The notes beneath the pieces are model-generated. The model worked only from the letters and a program-made list of their open reading frames with translations, had not been told where the DNA came from and did not search any database. Below, piece by piece: positions 4,038-5,914 of a stretch of 5,914 nt of DNA (positions within the stretch are counted from its first letter, which is position 1; each line of letters starts with the position of its first letter). The position numbers and the translations under genes were made by a program. Location: the NCBI GenBank assembly GCA_946886645.1, contig CAMPIY010000114.1, positions 1-5,914 on the forward strand, given 5' to 3'. The stretch is from an uncultured Sphingomonas sp. (lineage in GTDB: Bacteria; Pseudomonadota; Alphaproteobacteria; Sphingomonadales; Sphingomonadaceae).

Positions 4038-5914
4038 ATGGACCTTGAAAAACTGACCGACCGGGCGCGCGGATTCCTGCAGGCGGCCCAGACCATCGCC
4101 GTTCGCGAGCACAACCAGCGCATCACGCCGGCCCATTATCTGAAAGCGCTGCTCGACGACGATCAGGGCATGGCCGTCGGCCTGATCAATGCCTCCGGCG
4201 GCGACGGGATGGCGGCGCGGCGCGAGGTCGATGCGCTGGTCGACAAGGAACCCAGGGTGACCGGCAGCGGCGCCACCTCCGCGCCCGGCATCGACGGCGA
4301 TCTCATCCGCCTGCTCGACCAGGCGCAGGAGATCGCGAAGAAGGCCGGCGACTCCTATGTGACGGTCGAGCGCATCCTGCTCGCCTTTGCTCTCGCCAAG
4401 GGAACAGACGTCGGCGACGCGCTCGCTAAGGCGGGCCTCACTCCGCAGAATCTCAATGCCGCGATCGACAAGCTGCGCGGCGGCCGGACGGCCGACACGC
4501 AAGGCGCCGAGGATCGCTACGACGCGCTGAAGAAATACGCTCGCGACCTGACCGAGGCGGCGCGCGAGGGCAAGCTCGACCCCGTCATCGGCCGCGATGA
4601 GGAAATCCGCCGGACCATCCAGGTGCTGGCCCGCCGGACGAAGAATAATCCTGTGCTGATCGGCGAGCCAGGCGTCGGCAAGACCGCCATTGCGGAAGGA
4701 CTCGCCCTTCGCATCGCCAATGGCGACGTGCCCGACGGCCTCAAGGACCGGCAACTCCTATCACTCGACATGGGCGCTCTGATCGCCGGCGCGAAATATC
4801 GCGGCGAATTCGAGGAGCGGCTGAAAGGCGTGCTAGACGAGGTGAAGCAGGCCGGGGGCGACATCATCCTGTTCATCGACGAGATGCACACGCTGATCGG
4901 CGCCGGGAAGAGCGAGGGCGCGATGGACGCGTCCAACCTGCTCAAGCCCGCCCTCGCGCGCGGCGAGCTTCACTGCATCGGTGCGACCACGCTCGACGAG
5001 TATCGCAAATATGTCGAGAAGGACGCTGCGCTCGAACGCCGCTTCCAGCCCGTGTTCGTGGGCGAGCCGACCGTGCCCGACACCATCTCCATCCTGCGCG
5101 GGCTCAAGGAAAAATATGAGCTCCACCATGGCGTTCGCATCACCGATGCGGCGCTGGTCGCGGCGGCGACACTGAGCAACCGCTACATCTCCGACCGCTT
5201 CCTGCCGGACAAGGCGATCGATCTCATGGACGAGGCGGCGAGCCGGCTACGGATGGAGGTCGAATCGAAGCCGGAGGAAATCGAGAACCTCGATCGGCGC
5301 ATCATCCAGCTCAAGATCGAGCGCGAGGCGCTGAAGAAGGAAAGCGACAGCGCGTCGAAGGACCGGCTGGTCAAGCTGGAGCAGGAGCTGGCCAATCTCG
5401 AGCAGCAGTCCGCCGAGCTCACCACCCGCTGGCAGGCGGAGAAGGAGAAGATTGCGGGCGAGGCCAAGATCAAGGAACAGCTCGACGCCGCCCGCATCGA
5501 GCTGGAGCAAGCGCAGCGCGGCGGCGATCTCGCCAGGGCGGGCGAGCTTCAATACGGTCGCATCCCCGAGCTTGAGAAGAAGCTCGCTGAGGCGTCGCAG
5601 GCCAGCCAAGGCGCCATGCTTCGCGAGGAAGTCACCGACCAGGACATCGCCGCCGTCGTCGCCCGCTGGACCGGGGTTCCGGTCGAACGGATGATGGAAG
5701 GCGAGCGCGAGAAGCTGCTCAATATGGAGCAAGCGATCGGCGCCAAGGTGATCGGCCAGCAGGACGCGGTGAAGGCCGTCGCCGCCGCCGTGCGCCGCGC
5801 CCGGGCCGGCCTGCAGGACCCCAACCGCCCGCTAGGCTCCTTCCTGTTCCTCGGGCCGACCGGCGTCGGCAAGACCGAGCTGACCAAGGCGTTGGCCGAG
5901 TTCCTGTTCGACGA
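4038..5914 (+). CDS. clpB: ATP-dependent disaggregase ClpB (Hsp100), 3' end outside window
   Basis: The reading frame is open from ATG 4038 to the window edge: 625 codons plus two bases, of about 860 expected. ClpB is a hexameric AAA+ ring that, with DnaK, threads aggregated proteins through its pore in the cytosol. The N domain (about 1-145) begins [21 protein letters not shown]1 has Walker A GEPGVGKT (209-216), pore-loop tyrosine in [11 protein letters not shown] (252-262), Walker B ILFIDE (277-282) and arginine finger region ALERRF (331-336). The coiled-coil M domain that distinguishes ClpB from ClpA/ClpC spans about 405-525. NBD2 starts before GPTGVGKT (606-613), and its Walker B and C terminus are missing only because the window ends. 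No GTG or ATG lies near codon 149, so the internal start that gives short ClpB in E. coli is not obvious. Regulation is probably by heat shock. Confidence 0.98.
   Translation, partial: MDLEKLTDRARGFLQAAQTIAVREHNQRITPAHYLKALLDDDQGMAVGLINASGGDGMAARREVDALVDKEPRVTGSGATSAPGIDGDLIRLLDQAQEIAKKAGDSYVTVERILLAFALAKGTDVGDALAKAGLTPQNLNAAIDKLRGGRTADTQGAEDRYDALKKYARDLTEAAREGKLDPVIGRDEEIRRTIQVLARRTKNNPVLIGEPGVGKTAIAEGLALRIANGDVPDGLKDRQLLSLDMGALIAGAKYRGEFEERLKGVLDEVKQAGGDIILFIDEMHTLIGAGKSEGAMDASNLLKPALARGELHCIGATTLDEYRKYVEKDAALERRFQPVFVGEPTVPDTISILRGLKEKYELHHGVRITDAALVAAATLSNRYISDRFLPDKAIDLMDEAASRLRMEVESKPEEIENLDRRIIQLKIEREALKKESDSASKDRLVKLEQELANLEQQSAELTTRWQAEKEKIAGEAKIKEQLDAARIELEQAQRGGDLARAGELQYGRIPELEKKLAEASQASQGAMLREEVTDQDIAAVVARWTGVPVERMMEGEREKLLNMEQAIGAKVIGQQDAVKAVAAAVRRARAGLQDPNRPLGSFLFLGPTGVGKTELTKALAEFLFD

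Noticed and set aside
3507..4754. A 415-codon open frame on the minus strand across the M15 gene and clpB
   Set aside because: It is antisense to two well-supported genes. Its peptide is rich in R, G, A and D with no recognisable domain, which is typical of the complement of GC-rich coding DNA.

Overview
The window looks like ordinary chromosome from a GC-rich alphaproteobacterium, most likely in the order Sphingomonadales. This rests on strong G/C bias at third codon positions, a mycobacterial/adrenodoxin-type FprA reductase, a small PHA-system protein of a kind common in sphingomonads, and a REP-like palindrome of the GGGGACAG...CTGTCCCC type. The taxonomic call is from recognition and inference, not from a search. 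No phage, insertion sequence, CRISPR array or defence system is visible.

Layout, left to right. Positions 1-540 (+) hold the C-terminal part of a class II aldolase/adducin-family protein whose start lies outside the window. It converges, with overlapping stop codons, on a hotdog-fold putative thioesterase at 537-1259 (-). A 113-nt gap with two small inverted repeats leads to a complete tRNA-Pro(CGG) at 1373-1449 (+). Two bases beyond the encoded CCA is the stop codon of fprA (1452-2762, -), an FAD/NADPH ferredoxin reductase. Upstream of fprA lie two inverted REP-like hairpins (2778-2849), the second of which contains the stop codon of a small PHA-system family protein (2847-3164, -). Divergent from that gene is an exported M15-family peptidase-like protein (3225-3980, +). 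After 57 nt, which carry a heat-shock-like promoter and a clear ribosome binding site, clpB begins at 4038 (+) and runs off the right edge inside its second ATPase domain.

The genes do not form one pathway. clpB is protein-disaggregation housekeeping, fprA supplies electrons to ferredoxins, and the M15 protein probably acts on peptidoglycan or peptides in the periplasm. The PHA-system protein and fprA share a direction but are separated by the hairpin pair, so co-transcription is uncertain. The most notable non-genic structure is the REP-like hairpin pair. The most notable coding oddity is the loss of the catalytic glutamate in the aldolase-fold protein. I see no convincing evidence of a novel multi-gene system here.
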